Source of the DNA: Portulaca oleracea
Lineage: Eukaryota; Streptophyta; Magnoliopsida; Caryophyllales; Portulacaceae
DNA: 64,000 bases
Assembly (NCBI GenBank): GCA_029582165.1
Contig: CM055882.1
Span: 10,992,001 to 11,056,000 of the forward strand
Direction: 5' to 3'
The stretch's first letter is position 1, and each line of letters starts with the position of its first letter. The notes under the pieces are model-generated. The model did no database searches. It worked only from the letters and a program-made list of their open reading frames with translations, and had not been told where the DNA came from. Positions 35,510 to 46,929 of this stretch are shown here, piece after piece. Both the position numbers and the translations under genes were made by a program.

Positions 35510-36654
35510 GGCAAGATGAAAAACTAGAACTAATTATTGATGTTGATCTATGCTCATTTTAGGATAAGGATGAAAAAAGGAAGAAGATTGCAGGAAATAA
35601 TTGTTTTTGTTCGTTTATTTGTTTCAATTTAGGGAATGTAGTCAATACACATGTGTCTTATTCTATAGTTAGATGATAACGCAAAAGGTGAGATTATGGG
35701 AGAATAGAATTATGTACTAGTGAGAGTAAGGAAAGGTCAAATATGATAACTTATTTGTCTTATTTACACAAATAAGAGTTTATTCTTAAAAACAATGTGA
35801 TTAACCCTTGTTAGTTCAAATATTAAGTGTAACACTTCTTACATATAGTTAAGTATGACCTAAAATTAAGGATCACCACGGTGCGTTTTGCTTTTAGAAA
35901 ACTCATCCGTTTAACTATCTCTGTTAAGTGTGTTTACCGGTAAAGATTTCGAGATGACTCAAAAATGAAGTTTATCAAGTTGCAGTGTGAGTAACGACGA
36001 CGTGTTAAAAAGACTACGAGTGATTTATGGCTCAACCTTCCGCTCAAGCAATTATCGTTAATGATCACAGCCAATATTGCATTACCTTTTCGAGATTGAC
36101 TACCCACGATCCGCTCTGGCGCAACCAATCTTGATATCCTTTACTCAAACAATAGACCATGAGGAAAAGGTGAACAATGGAGAAAACTTCTCCCTACTTT
36201 CATATTATCTGCGACAGTGACATAAGGGAAATATCTACTCTTATTTGTATTTTTTCATTGTCCAATCCAAATTGTGCTAAGTCAATATTGATGGAATGAT
36301 TAGGGTCTTGGTCTTCTATTTCTCCTTCTGCCAAGATATTTCAGTCCTTCCAAAAGAAGTAATTCAAGAACAGATAAAGTAGTGGGGAGAAATCAAAATA
36401 AATAATAAAGTTATATAGATATTTTTTTTGCACGGTTAAAATAGAAAAATTATAAAATTACTTAAATGAGTAAATATTTATTATGAGAGATAAAGAACTA
36501 GATATAAAATTGATATACGTTACACTGAAAATGTAAAATAATAAACAATTAAAGACAAAAGAATTAGTTAATGTGACAAATAAATAGGCACAAAGAGAGT
36601 ACTTTAAAGATTAATAATTTATATTATAAATATATTGTAAAAACTTATAGTAGT
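35510..36654. other. AT-rich non-coding stretch
   Basis: No gene, RNA or element boundary recognised. Confidence 0.4.
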
Positions 36655-37190
36655 TGTCAACCATCATGACAACCACCATAATGAAAACAAATTTTAAAAT
36701 AAATCTTACTGGTACTTGTATCAAATTTTATCTTGATTGTTAGCTTTTTTTATTTAACATAAAATTATAAAAAATATTTTTTTAAACTTTACTCTATTTA
36801 AAATAAATATTTTTTAAAAAAATATGCTTGTTACTAGGCTAAAACTTAGAGTTAAGATATTTAAGTTTTAAAAAGTTTCATAAAAAACTTTTATTTAAGA
36901 AAATATATTTATAATGTTATACTAAATTAAAAAAATGAAAGGTGAATATAAAAGTTGGTACATATGTTTTTTTAAATTAAAAAATTGTATGAAATTTTTT
37001 AAAAATTAAATATTTTAACTCTAAGCTTTAACCTATTAAACAAGCATATTTTGAAAAAAAAATATTTATATTAAATAAAGTAAGTTAAGAAAATATATAT
37101 TTTATAATTTTATGTTAGATATAAAACTAACAATCAAGATAAAATTTAATACATATACGAATAAGATTTATTTTACTATGGTAGTACCAT
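36655..37190. mobile_element. AT-rich foldback element
   Basis: Arms of about 230-250 bp pair across the element. Shared blocks include AAATTTTATCTTGATTGTTA, AACATAAAATTATAAA, ATATGCTTGTT and CTTAGAGTTAA, each present in inverted orientation in the other arm. The outer ends are near AATAAATCTTACTGGTA and its partner AATAAATCTTATTCGTA. Confidence 0.65.
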
Positions 37191-37514
37191 AAGTGCATTC
37201 TAAATATATTCACCTACAGGGCTACAACACCTAGTTTTAGGAATAGATAATTGTTCCAACCTAAGGCATAGCTAATAACAAAGTAATTAAATGAGTTAAT
37301 TCCTTATTTGTGATTAGGGTACTTTTTCAACAGTCAATGACACTTACAATAATTCAAAATAGCAAGTACAACAGAGCTTCAATTATTCACTCATAATAAG
37401 CATATATATATAAAAGATCTCGATGATAACTAAAGAGGAACAAGTTTATAACCTAACGATAAACGGAGAAATATTTATCATTATCACCAACATGCAAGTT
37501 CATTTCTAATTATT

Positions 37515-37680
37515 AATGAGCTCTTAGCTCAAGTGATACTTGTTGCACTGTGATAACCCACAGGTCTTAGGATTGATTTCCGTGAGCAGCAACATGCGTG
37601 TGTATGTCTGGTTTCCCCCTTCCCCATGAGCTGGTGGATCCATTAGACTTTCTTTGAGATAGGGGCCTCGGTGAATGACC
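37515..37680 (+). mobile_element. Possible tRNA-derived SINE fragment
   Basis: The A-box-like CTTAGCTCAAGTGATACTTG is followed by the B-box-like GGTCTTAGGATTGATTTCC about 45 nt later. A conserved-looking GTGTGTATGTCTGGTTT segment comes next. The CACTA element begins directly after it, so the 3' end is cut or displaced. Confidence 0.4.
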
Positions 37681-37683
37681 TGA

Positions 37684-39213
37684 CACTACAAGGAATCATG
37701 CCAGTAACTACACCATTTTACCTACACCTCCTTCAAGTGTAGAAGCAAAAACATGAGTTTCCCATGTTAGCTACATTTAATAGGTGTATTAGTTGTTTGG
37801 TACACCTAAAAGGTGTAGCAATTTACATAAAGTAATATTCTTTTTGTTTGCTACACTTGCAAAGTATGTAAAATCCTAATTTTAGATTTTATTTTTCATT
37901 TGGCACGCAAGTTTAGTTGTTTGGGAGGGAAAAAGGAAATTTTTTGGATTGTTTTTTGAATTTGTCCAATTACTTTGGCGGCAACGATGAAGGAAAATTG
38001 GTAAATATTAGCATATTATTATACTCAATTATTTGTTAATTGGAACCTACTAGATATACAACTATTGATTTATTTTTATAATCAAATTATAAACTTTTTA
38101 ATATGTGTTTTTATTTTCTAATACAAAAGTTATAATATATTATTATGAAAGTGTTGACTGTTCAAGTCAAATGTATATCGAGCTCAGGTAAATACATGTT
38201 GGGTGTATATCGAGTCCGAATAAATACGGATTCAGTGTATTTTGGTTTCTGTCAGTTTTACAGGTCATGACCCCCTTTTTTCTCAATCACTTACGACGAA
38301 TAAAATTGTTGTAATTAGTTGAAGATACCTACGTAATGTACTATTCCATTCCAAGTTCTACCACCACTGTATTTCAATGAAACCTATATATCGTATTTTC
38401 GATGAGCCCACTAGATAGATCATCGCTTTTGAACGACCGCCAACTCTCCTATCAATGTCTTATCTATCATAGCTCCTTGAAATCTCATTTTCATAAGTAG
38501 ATATATTCATAACCATCCCAATCACTATTAAGTTTTGTTACACTATTGTATATATTAGAGACTTGGCAAAACTGAATAATATTGTTTTTAATTTGACATT
38601 GACTAGTGTGTTTTTTGGTATGGTCTGGTACAATATTATTCTAATTCGTTGAGATTCAAGCTACTGCTACCAATTGTTGAGATTTAAGATGTACATTATC
38701 TTGGGTTGCAACCACTGACGAAAATCTTGTAACTTGTTATGTGATGGTCGAAAACACAGTATATTGTTGAGATTGATAACATTACTTTTTTTTTTATTAG
38801 AAGAAGTATTGAACCTCTCACGAGTAACTAACCAAGTTCTAAAACAAATCATTGATTACAGTATATTGTTCAAAAAATCATTATTTTTTTATATTATATT
38901 TTTTTGGTATAATTTAGACAAGATCAATGACGATAATAACTAACCAAGTTCTAAAAGCAATTATAGATAACAATCTGATCTTTAGATTTTATTATTTAGA
39001 AATTAAGATAAGTTCAACGTAAGATAAGTTTAAAATAAATTATGCGATAATAAATTATGAATCATAATCACTTCTTTTTCAGAGTGTTTGATCAACAAAA
39101 AAATTCGATTGAGAAATCAAACTCGGATATTCAGATAAGGCAAAATTTTGACCACGCTAAATTACCCAATTTTATTCAGGCCAAAAAAATATGAGACTCG
39201 AGCTGATTTTTAC

Positions 39214-39256
<43 letters not shown>

Positions 39257-39744
39257 CTTCAAAAAAACAAATTTTGTAAATAATTTTGGATTTTGAGAAA
39301 ATATAAACAAATTTTGTAAATAATTTTGGAAGTTAGCGGGTAAGGAAAAATAATCCCGCTTAATGGAAAACAATAAGGATTTTATTTGGTAATTGAAACT
39401 ATTGTCTTCAAACGCTGGTTTTGGCTTCTGGTTTCCTCTGAAGAACAAAGTAGCTAGGGCTGGTTTCCATTGGCTGTGTTCGTCGCAGTAATTGATAACC
39501 GACCAGTGCCGTCATTCCTCCGGCCGACGCCAACATCACTCCGGCCACCTTATCCGCCAAATCCGACATTATCTACACCTGCCACATGTAGCTAAATTAC
39601 CTACATGGCCTCACATGTAGCTAAATTTAGTCACACTCAAAATTCCTACACCTCCCAAAGGTGTAGGAATGATTTTATTCCTACACCTCTAAATGTAGAA
39701 ATATTATCAAATAAATGTAGCTACTGACATGATTCCTTGTAGTG
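37684..39744. mobile_element. Non-autonomous CACTA (En/Spm) element
   Basis: A perfect 3-bp duplication TGA (37681-37683, 39745-39747) flanks inverted ends CACTACAAGGAATCATGCCA and CACTACAAGGAATCATGTCA. Subterminal regions are dense with CTACACCT, TAGCTACA and their complements, as expected for transposase binding repeats. There is no transposase. The 2061-bp element includes a (TA)n tract at about 39217-39249 and an intact 53-codon ORF near its right end. Confidence 0.92.
39408..39569 (-). CDS. 53-residue ORF inside the CACTA element, possible captured exon
   Basis: The minus-strand frame starts MSDLADKVAGVMLASAGGMT and continues ALVGYQLLRR, then a polar tail ending KTSV. The first 30 residues look like a short hydrophobic helix followed by an Arg pair, as in a small membrane-anchored protein. 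The segment is clearly GC-richer and more codon-like than the surrounding AT-rich transposon. That suggests a captured host exon rather than transposon sequence. I do not recognise the family. There is no visible promoter, and the subterminal repeats begin just beyond the start. It could still be a chance frame. Confidence 0.4.
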   Translation of the reverse strand: MSDLADKVAGVMLASAGGMTALVGYQLLRRTQPMETSPSYFVLQRKPEAKTSV

Positions 39745-40004
39745 TGATGGCTTATCAATGTGAAAAAAAGGGGGTTCATTCCCCAAAGCATATGCATTGC
39801 AGGTTTGCAACACATTACACATTACTACCAAAGTACCAATAATGTAAATTCATGTTGAGAATGCTATTTTTTTTTGTTTGAGGGATAATTTTTTGGTTAA
39901 GAATACCTCAAACAACCTATTGAATATAATGTCAGTAATGTGTGAAAATTTCAAAATTGTGTGTGTAGGGCAACGGAACGTGTACAAGATGGCAAATTTA
40001 GTTG

Positions 40005-40515
40005 GAATTAATTGGGATGTAAATAAGTCAAGGTCGAGCCGAGCTTGGCTTGGTTAGAAAAAAACATGGCTTGAGTTTGGCTTGAAGCTTGCCAAGCTTT
40101 CAAAGAAAATGTTCGCGCTAGGTTGACTCGATTTTTTTTTAAATTTAAAACTTTCAAAGCAAAAATTGCATAAATTTCTAGATATTTATTAAACTTAATT
40201 AGAAAATACTATCTTTTTTATAATAAGGGTATAATCAACCAAAGTATAAACATTAATAATGTTTGAGCTTTATGGAGTTTAATGAAAAAACTAAATAAAA
40301 CAATAAATTTATGCTCTAATATTAAATTTTAAGCAGTAAATTAATATATAATTTGCCAATATTCATACAAGACACTTAAACGAGTCTAGCCGAGCTGAGC
40401 TTTGGTCAAACCGAGCTCAAATCTAGGTTTGACCTAGTCGAATCAGATGAACTTACAAGATAGCTCGATTAAGTTATAACACTAACTGAACTAATCAGAA
40501 ATCCACATTTATACA
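40005..40515. mobile_element. Possible hAT-like element with GAGCC/GAGCT motifs
   Basis: The left part reads GGGATGTAAATAAGTCAAGG followed by CGAGCCGAGCTTGGCTTGG. The right part has inverted partners (GAGTCTAGCCGAGCTGAGC) before ACTAATCAGAAATCC. This is the composition of a common plant hAT MITE type. Ends and duplication were not fixed. Confidence 0.35.
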
Positions 40516-40771
40516 CTATTACAACAACTATAACACTCCATAAATAACATGTTACCGTTTTTTAACTTTGTTTTTGGAAGCTATCACTCTAAAATTCAAA
40601 TCCACCTGAGTATGGAAATTCTAAACTCTAGTAAAAATTTAATACCAACGATTGTTTTTCTTTTACTTCTAATGTAATGAACTTCGCATTAATTTTTGAC
40701 ATCGAGTCTTCATGAAGTGGAAGACATCTTTTTATCTCAATTAAATAGTAGAATGTCATGTTGTAATTTAT

Positions 40772-40981
40772 AAACTACTATTTCTGTCCCAAAATATTTG
40801 TCTTTGAACAAAATTTTAACAATTAATTACTCACAAATTATAATGAGTTAAAATATACCGTCATTAGAAAGGCATACTGAAAATTACGATGAGGGTAATT
40901 TTATATTGTAACTCATTATAATTTGTGAGTAATTAATGGTCAAAATTTAGTCAAATGACAAACATTTGGGACGGAAGTAGT
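40772..40981. mobile_element. Stowaway-like MITE
   Basis: The ends read TACTATTTCTGTCCCAAAAT and, reversed, TACTACTTCCGTCCCAAATG. The inner arms pair through AATTACTCACAAATTATAAT. A TA flanks each side. Confidence 0.75.
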
Positions 40982-40984
40982 ATA

Positions 40985-42119
40985 TAAAAGTTGTCAAAAT
41001 TTGAGCTTTAATTCATATATGATCAAATTCAAACCTTTTTTTCGATAATTTGCTAGCCAAAAAAAGGCTATAGTATCAAAGATGTTACGAGACCGCAAAA
41101 TAGCAGACAGCCAAAGAGTTTAGCAACACAAATAACAACTCAATCAACCGCATCTTTACTGTTAGAACTGCAGCGTCGAGAAAGCCCCTTTAAACCTTTT
41201 TCACAATTAGGACCACTAGACTGGACCTTACACGATGCTTTACTAACCAACCTCCTTTTGGGTTCCACAAAAGGTTCACATTCCTTCTTTGTCGTAAATT
41301 CAAACCTTATATCTCAAACAGAAAGTCTTAACTGTTAACTATGGGACTTGAGACATTATAGCGTTCAAAATTTTTATCGAGACAATGAATGTAAATGGAA
41401 AAAGTAATAGCTCATACAAAACTCATTTGGAATAAAAGTGGGTAAACAAGTAATAGCTCATATAAAACTTTATGTAGAATAAATGTGGGTACAAAATTTC
41501 AAACCAAAAATGATAAAGAAATAAAAAACATGGGCGGATCTCCATTAAAGTCAAGTGTGCCCGTGGATACCCCAAATTTATTTAAATAACCTATTATCAT
41601 CTCTATTCTAAATTAATTGTCACTTTGACTAATTGTGATCGTTAATTACTCACATATATATCATAATGAGGGAATATATTTTAGGGGTTTATAGTATTTA
41701 TATTAAATAAACACTCTAAAAAAACTAAATAATATATTTTGTGCGTTGCGTTTGCGTTTGCGTTGCGTTAAGTTGCGGTGAAAATAGTTAAAAAGTAATG
41801 ATAATTTACGTTATGTTGCGATAGGGTTGCGGTAAGTTGCGTTGCATTTGGGTACATTAACGCATAAAAAAACGGGTAAGAGTGTCCAATTTAATATAGC
41901 TGTCACAACTATATATCCAAAATATTATTAAATGAGCATCCCTAATTTGAACACTTAAAAAATTAAATTGCACGAATTTCTTATTCCAACACTCTCCGAT
42001 AAGCACAAGGATAAACAACTGGGCATTATATCATATATTCATATCCAATCCAATATACGGAAATGTCAAATTGCCAATTGTTTAATTTAGTTCTTTCTTA
42101 GCTACCCAACTAAACATAG
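40985..42119. other. Non-coding stretch
   Basis: No gene is supported. Near 41743-41850 there is a cluster of GTTGCG/TTTGCG pentamers and hexamers of unknown origin. Confidence 0.35.
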
Positions 42120-42385
42120 AATAACAATAGTCATTAGTCAAGTATCCCATCACTGACTGAAAAGATATATCTGACTTTTTTCTATTTTTTGCTAAAATAG
42201 ATAACAAAACCCTCACAATGATATAAATGTTGTATAAAATTATATACAGTATTAAGAGTACGTAAATACTGGTAGGTTTACATAATTTGACACTTATTTC
42301 TCTTAAATAACAATAGTCATTAGTCAAGTATCCCATCACTGACTGAAAAGATATAAATGTTGTATAAAATTATATACAGTATTAA
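42120..42385. repeat. Partial tandem duplication
   Basis: A block beginning AATAGTCATTAGTCAAGTAT occurs at about 42126 and again at 42310. A second block, ATAAATGTTGTATAAAATTA, occurs at about 42221 and 42353. The second copy joins the two blocks directly, so it is a duplication with an internal deletion. Confidence 0.75.
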
Positions 42386-43244
42386 TGAACACACATTAAC
42401 ATTACATGAATTTTAAAAAAATTAATTATAAATTTATCAAAATACCTCATTAGACTCCACATATTTTGATTACACCCTTTGTGTATACAATATACATGAT
42501 TGTTTATTTTTGAGGTAAAGGATTGGAAGCTTTTATTAAAAGTCCAAAACTTTCCGCCACAATTGTTGGGTGGATACACATTAGGACATAGCCCATCCAA
42601 ATGGTTGGTTGTCTGTGGCAGGCCCAAAGCAAATTGTGCTAATAGATTGGTTGCTTTGTGCTGCCATAAAATGTCTAGATGTAGTTCCTCCTTTCTTTCC
42701 TCCCTTTCGGGCCGGGCTGGGCCGGATTTGGGCCTGTCATAAACGGGCCGGGCCAAGCTGGATAGAAGATCTTTTTGCTGGGCCCCAATAGACTTGGTTA
42801 AACCGGGTCCTAAACGGGATGGGACGGGCCTAGATCTATTCTCACATCATTGAACTGTTTTTTTTTTCCTGCATCCAATTGAGTTGGATTTAGGTCATTC
42901 TACTTTCTTAAAATGAAACTGTCCATAAAAAAAATCAAATAGAAGTAGAATGAATCACCAACTCAGCATACATCAAGATTATGAATTTTTTTTAAATATC
43001 ACATTATTAATATTAACAAAGTGATATTTACGAAATTAGCATGTTATATAATAGCTAAATGTTGAATGAATCAGCATATTATGTTAATCATGTGATATTT
43101 ATGAAAATATGTTTGAGACCAAAACATCAAATCACCAAAGATATATAGAAACAAGCAAATCCAAACATATCAACTTCAACCAACCACAAAATCCATCTCA
43201 AAACGGTGCTAAGAGAACAAACCTTCGATTGATTCCAGTTGCCA
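42386..43244. other. Non-coding stretch with GGGCCGGGC-rich segment
   Basis: Around 42700-42840 there are repeated GGGCC/GGGCCGGGCC motifs of the kind seen in plant hAT MITEs. No termini were fixed and no gene was recognised. Confidence 0.35.
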
Positions 43245-43357
43245 TGTCCGTGGAATTGAGTCATCAGGACCAAACTTTGTCTAAGCCTGAGGCTTTAGGT
43301 CAGATGACCAAGTGGGCAATAGAACTAGCAGAACACGCGCTCTCTGGTGGCTACTAG
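43245..43357 (+). pseudogene. Ty3/gypsy RNase H fragment
   Basis: The plus-strand frame reads LSHQDQTLSKPEALGQMTKW and then AIELAEH. It resembles the plant gypsy RNase H stretch LTDQPL...LxKPExSGRMxKWAIELxE. It ends soon after at a stop. Nothing else of the element is nearby. Confidence 0.5.
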
Positions 43358-44579
43358 AACGAGTCTTTGTGATGGTAGACTAAGCTAAGAGAACAAAAAG
43401 TGTTTTGGGGATTCTTATGTGTGTAATCAATACATCCAATCCCCTCACCATCCCCTTAAATAATATAAAGCACATTTAACTGAAGGAATGATTTCAAGGG
43501 ATTTATGATCTTATAACAACTCATACTAATTCTATTGATTATATAGTCGTGACATATTTGAGGCCAAACCCTAGTCAAGCAATACTCGCACTTGGCCACA
43601 TAAGCTTCAAACATAACACTATCTCCTAAGGACATCTCTTACATTTCATACCAAGAATAAGGCATGCGACCAAAAAGTAATTTGTATCATTATGTTTTGT
43701 TACCATCCAACTAGCATAACACTTTCAAGTTGATGATCCCCATCCTTACATTGCCAATTGCATACAATGTCCCCTTATGTCTGATATATCATATGATTAT
43801 AATCTTACCAAGAATTGCTCAGGATGATATGGTAGTGATGGATGGATTCTTCCTTAGACACCCATGAATTTTATTTAAGCATGACAACTTTGACAATATC
43901 TTCTATTGGACTGTATCATTCCATATCTTTTGGAGTGCTCATTAAAGTAGTTGCATCAAGCCTTGAATATATGCCATAGTTTTAGGTCAAACAATGTCAT
44001 CCAAGTAGACTGCGAAGTCAATGGGGATCTTACAATGACAAAGAAAGAGATTTAATTGTCGCTCCTTTGGGTCGAAAATAGCACACAAAATATAAAAATG
44101 TGTCACGGTATAACTCCCACTAAGGCGAGATTGTCACTTTATATACCATGTGAATTACAAACCCAATTGTTACTCTAACTGACTCAAGTTGTAATGTTAG
44201 CACACTAAGCAGTTCCCTTGCAACTCAAATTCATCTTAAGGCTTCAATATTAGGTTGTATTATATTTGATTAACAAAAATTGTCATCTTAGACTTACTAA
44301 GCCGACTATTCTTAAACAACCATCCGCTCTATTAATGAAAAAACAATTTCGATCAATATTGCAAACCTAATGCCCATGTGATTCATTATCATCCTACCCA
44401 ATACTGAAGCACCGAGGATGATTATCCATGTGATAAGATAAATAGAAGCCTAGTGTTCATATAAGTCTTATCAAACAATTAAAAATAAAACATAATGAAC
44501 ACTTCAAAAAAGAAACGTCATCATCCATTTCGGATAAAAGTTCATATCACACGTCCAATAAAATATCTGAAATAACTAA
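43358..44579. other. Non-coding stretch next to the copia remnant
   Basis: Probably degenerate retrotransposon sequence. A segment near 44100-44165 (ACTCCCACTAAGG, TATATACCATG) resembles a copia LTR or leader but could not be bounded. Confidence 0.3.
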
Positions 44580-46450
44580 AACCTACGAAGACCTAAATTC
44601 ATCACATGAAAATTGAACACATCTCTAGCAGTAAATTTAGTAAAAGGATATGCAATCATTTTTTTTAGTACGTAATTCTTTACAATTACTTTTTTGAGCT
44701 TTATTGTAACGCCCCGACCCCTCTCGACCACGGACATTACTAATAACTGCTGTAAGGATCGCTTATTGGCCCCACAAATCACCACGAGTCTTTCCAGCGT
44801 GCTTCGTCCTCGCTCACACACTGTCTGGGAAAACTTCCCAGAAGGTCACCCATCCTGAGACTACTCCCAGCCAAGCACGCTTAACTGAAGAGTTCCCAAT
44901 GGGTGAGCTACCATAAAAGAAGGTGCACCTTAGTGTTTCTTATAAAATGATAACGCCTCTTAATATGTGTGGACTTCCTATAAAACTTGGGATCCTTAAC
45001 ATATTGGATAAGAACAACATTATGGCACCACATCACAACAAGATCATCAACCCTTGAGGTGAGACTTAGATCCTAGGGAAAATTCCTTGGCCAGATTGTC
45101 TCCTGAGCAACAACACGACAAGCAATGTACTCTGCTTCTATAGTCAATAAAGTTATTTAATCTTGCTGTTGATGCACCAAGGTATAGCTCTCCCACCAAG
45201 AGTGAAGACATATCCAAAGGTAGACTTAGACTCATCTAAGTCACCTTCCCCATTAGCATCAGAATGCACCATTAACTTTAGGTCTCCTCCTTTATAGCAA
45301 AGTACTAAGTCAGTAGCCCATCGAAAATAACAAAATATCCTCTTGATAGCTTGCTAATGAGTAGGTCTCGGGTTACTTGGTAACGACTTACCAAACCAAC
45401 CGCAAAAGAAATATTCGGTTTTATGCATAACATAACAAAATATCTTCTTGATGGCGTACCAATTTAAACCCTTCTCGCATAGAGTATTAACAGCCTTGGA
45501 ACAATGCATCCAAACACGTTCCAAAACTTCCTCGATAAATTCTTTCTGGCATAAACCAAGAAGGTTCCTTGTCGATCTCTAATTATTTCCACTTTTGGGA
45601 CATATCTAGCTTCACCCATGTATTTCATCCCAAAGACAACGGACAACCACTGCTTGGTGGCGTTGATCATCTCTAGGCTACTTCTAATTATTAACATGTA
45701 GTCGACATATAAAGTCAAAAACACAAATTCAACATTTTTTGAAACCATGGTTCTTTAACAATGCATAGTAATGACTTCATGGAATCTAAAGTACTACGCC
45801 ATGAAAGAGTCCTTGAGAGTTGAGGCCATATATAGATTTCTTAAGACAGTGAACTTTCTTCTTATCCTTTTAATACAAAACCAATAGGTTGATCCATATG
45901 GATCTCTTCCTCGAGATTCCTATTGGAGAAGACAATCTTTACGTCCATTTGGGACAACTTGAAATCCAAATGAGCAACCAGGGCTAGAAGTAGGCGAATA
46001 GATATTAATCTCACCACGAGTGAAAAAGGTTATTCATGGTCCGCACCTTCAACTTGGGTGTAGCCTTCAAGGGACAATCCAATAGAAGTTTACGTGAGCC
46101 TTCAAGATAGTCTGGTTTTGAAATCTTGTAAAACTCTGCTGATTCCCATCATTATCGACTTTGAAATGTCCGACGACTAGGAGGAAGTAGTAGTAGTTAT
46201 TGTTTAGAGTGTTGCAATATGCAATGTGTGGATTGAACTTTCAGCCTATTTCAGACTTTGAATAATCCGAAGAAAAAAAAACTTGGGTATATTTTTCTCC
46301 CTCAAACGAGTTTTGAACTTATTAAGTGATCCATACGTCCGATATTTAATATTGAAAACCTATTTGTTTCATCAACAAGTTCCCAAACTTCATTCCTTTC
46401 CATTGACTCCAACTCATCTCTCATGACATCCATATACTCTTTATGATTTG
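44580..46450 (-). pseudogene. Ty1/copia polyprotein pseudogene
   Basis: The minus strand shows, in order, the copia reverse transcriptase and RNase H. Fragments are RLISIRLLLALVAHLDFKLS with QMDVK, NLEEEIHMDQPIGFVLKG, KKVHCLKKSIYGL and FLTLYVDYMLIIRSSLEM (catalytic YVDD decayed to YVDY). Then come INATKQWLSVVFGMKYMGEA, RNase H pieces around 45050-45230, and the C-terminal RKSTHIKRRYHFIRNTK. After a break the sequence resumes KKMIAYPFTKFTARD and NLGLRR. Frameshifts and stops are throughout. The break at 44706-44910 holds a 5S-derived sequence. Confidence 0.8.
44706..44910 (-). mobile_element. 5S-rRNA-derived, Cassandra-like TRIM LTR fragment
   Basis: On the minus strand, 44895-44831 reads GAACTCTTCAGTTAAGCGTG, CTTGGCTGGGAGTAG and CAGGATGGGTGACC. 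This matches the internal promoter half of plant 5S rRNA. It continues through GAGGACGAAGCACGCTGGAA and GACTCGTGGTG to a terminal GGGGCGTTACA. 5S sequence inside an LTR with this 3' end is the hallmark of Cassandra TRIM elements. It interrupts the copia C-terminus. A clean target duplication was not found, so the 5' end is uncertain. Confidence 0.7.
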
Positions 46451-46929
46451 GTGAATCAATAACATCTACATAAGAGGTAGGTTCCTATAACTCTAAGGGT
46501 TTGTTTGGACCTAGAAAAACAACATGCAAAAAATAATTTGAAAAATGAGAATGTTCTTAGATTGAAGAAACAAAATCCTATCCTATATATTTTCATATTA
46601 GAAAATTAGAATTTAAGACTACGAATAGATAGTAACTTTTAACAAATTATGTACACAAACTCAAATGTTAAATTGCTTTTAGGATGAGTCAAATAATGAC
46701 GGTTGTACACTGAAAAAACAAGATAAAAAACTAGGTACGATAAAAAGGATTTTATAATTTAACTTGGTTAAAAATTACTAGTACTATATTCAAAATTTGT
46801 ATTATTAAATCTCAAATTTTCCCTTGATTTGATTTTACCTTCTAGCCTTCACTCCAAACGAAACACTCTCTCTGATCACTCTCTCCTGCGAAGCGAGTAC
46901 GCTTTGCTTGCCCATCGATTTCTGCCACC

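Noticed and set aside
42500..42791. Open frames across the GGGCCGGGCC segment
   Set aside because: Composition suggests a MITE or repeat; no protein family was recognised.
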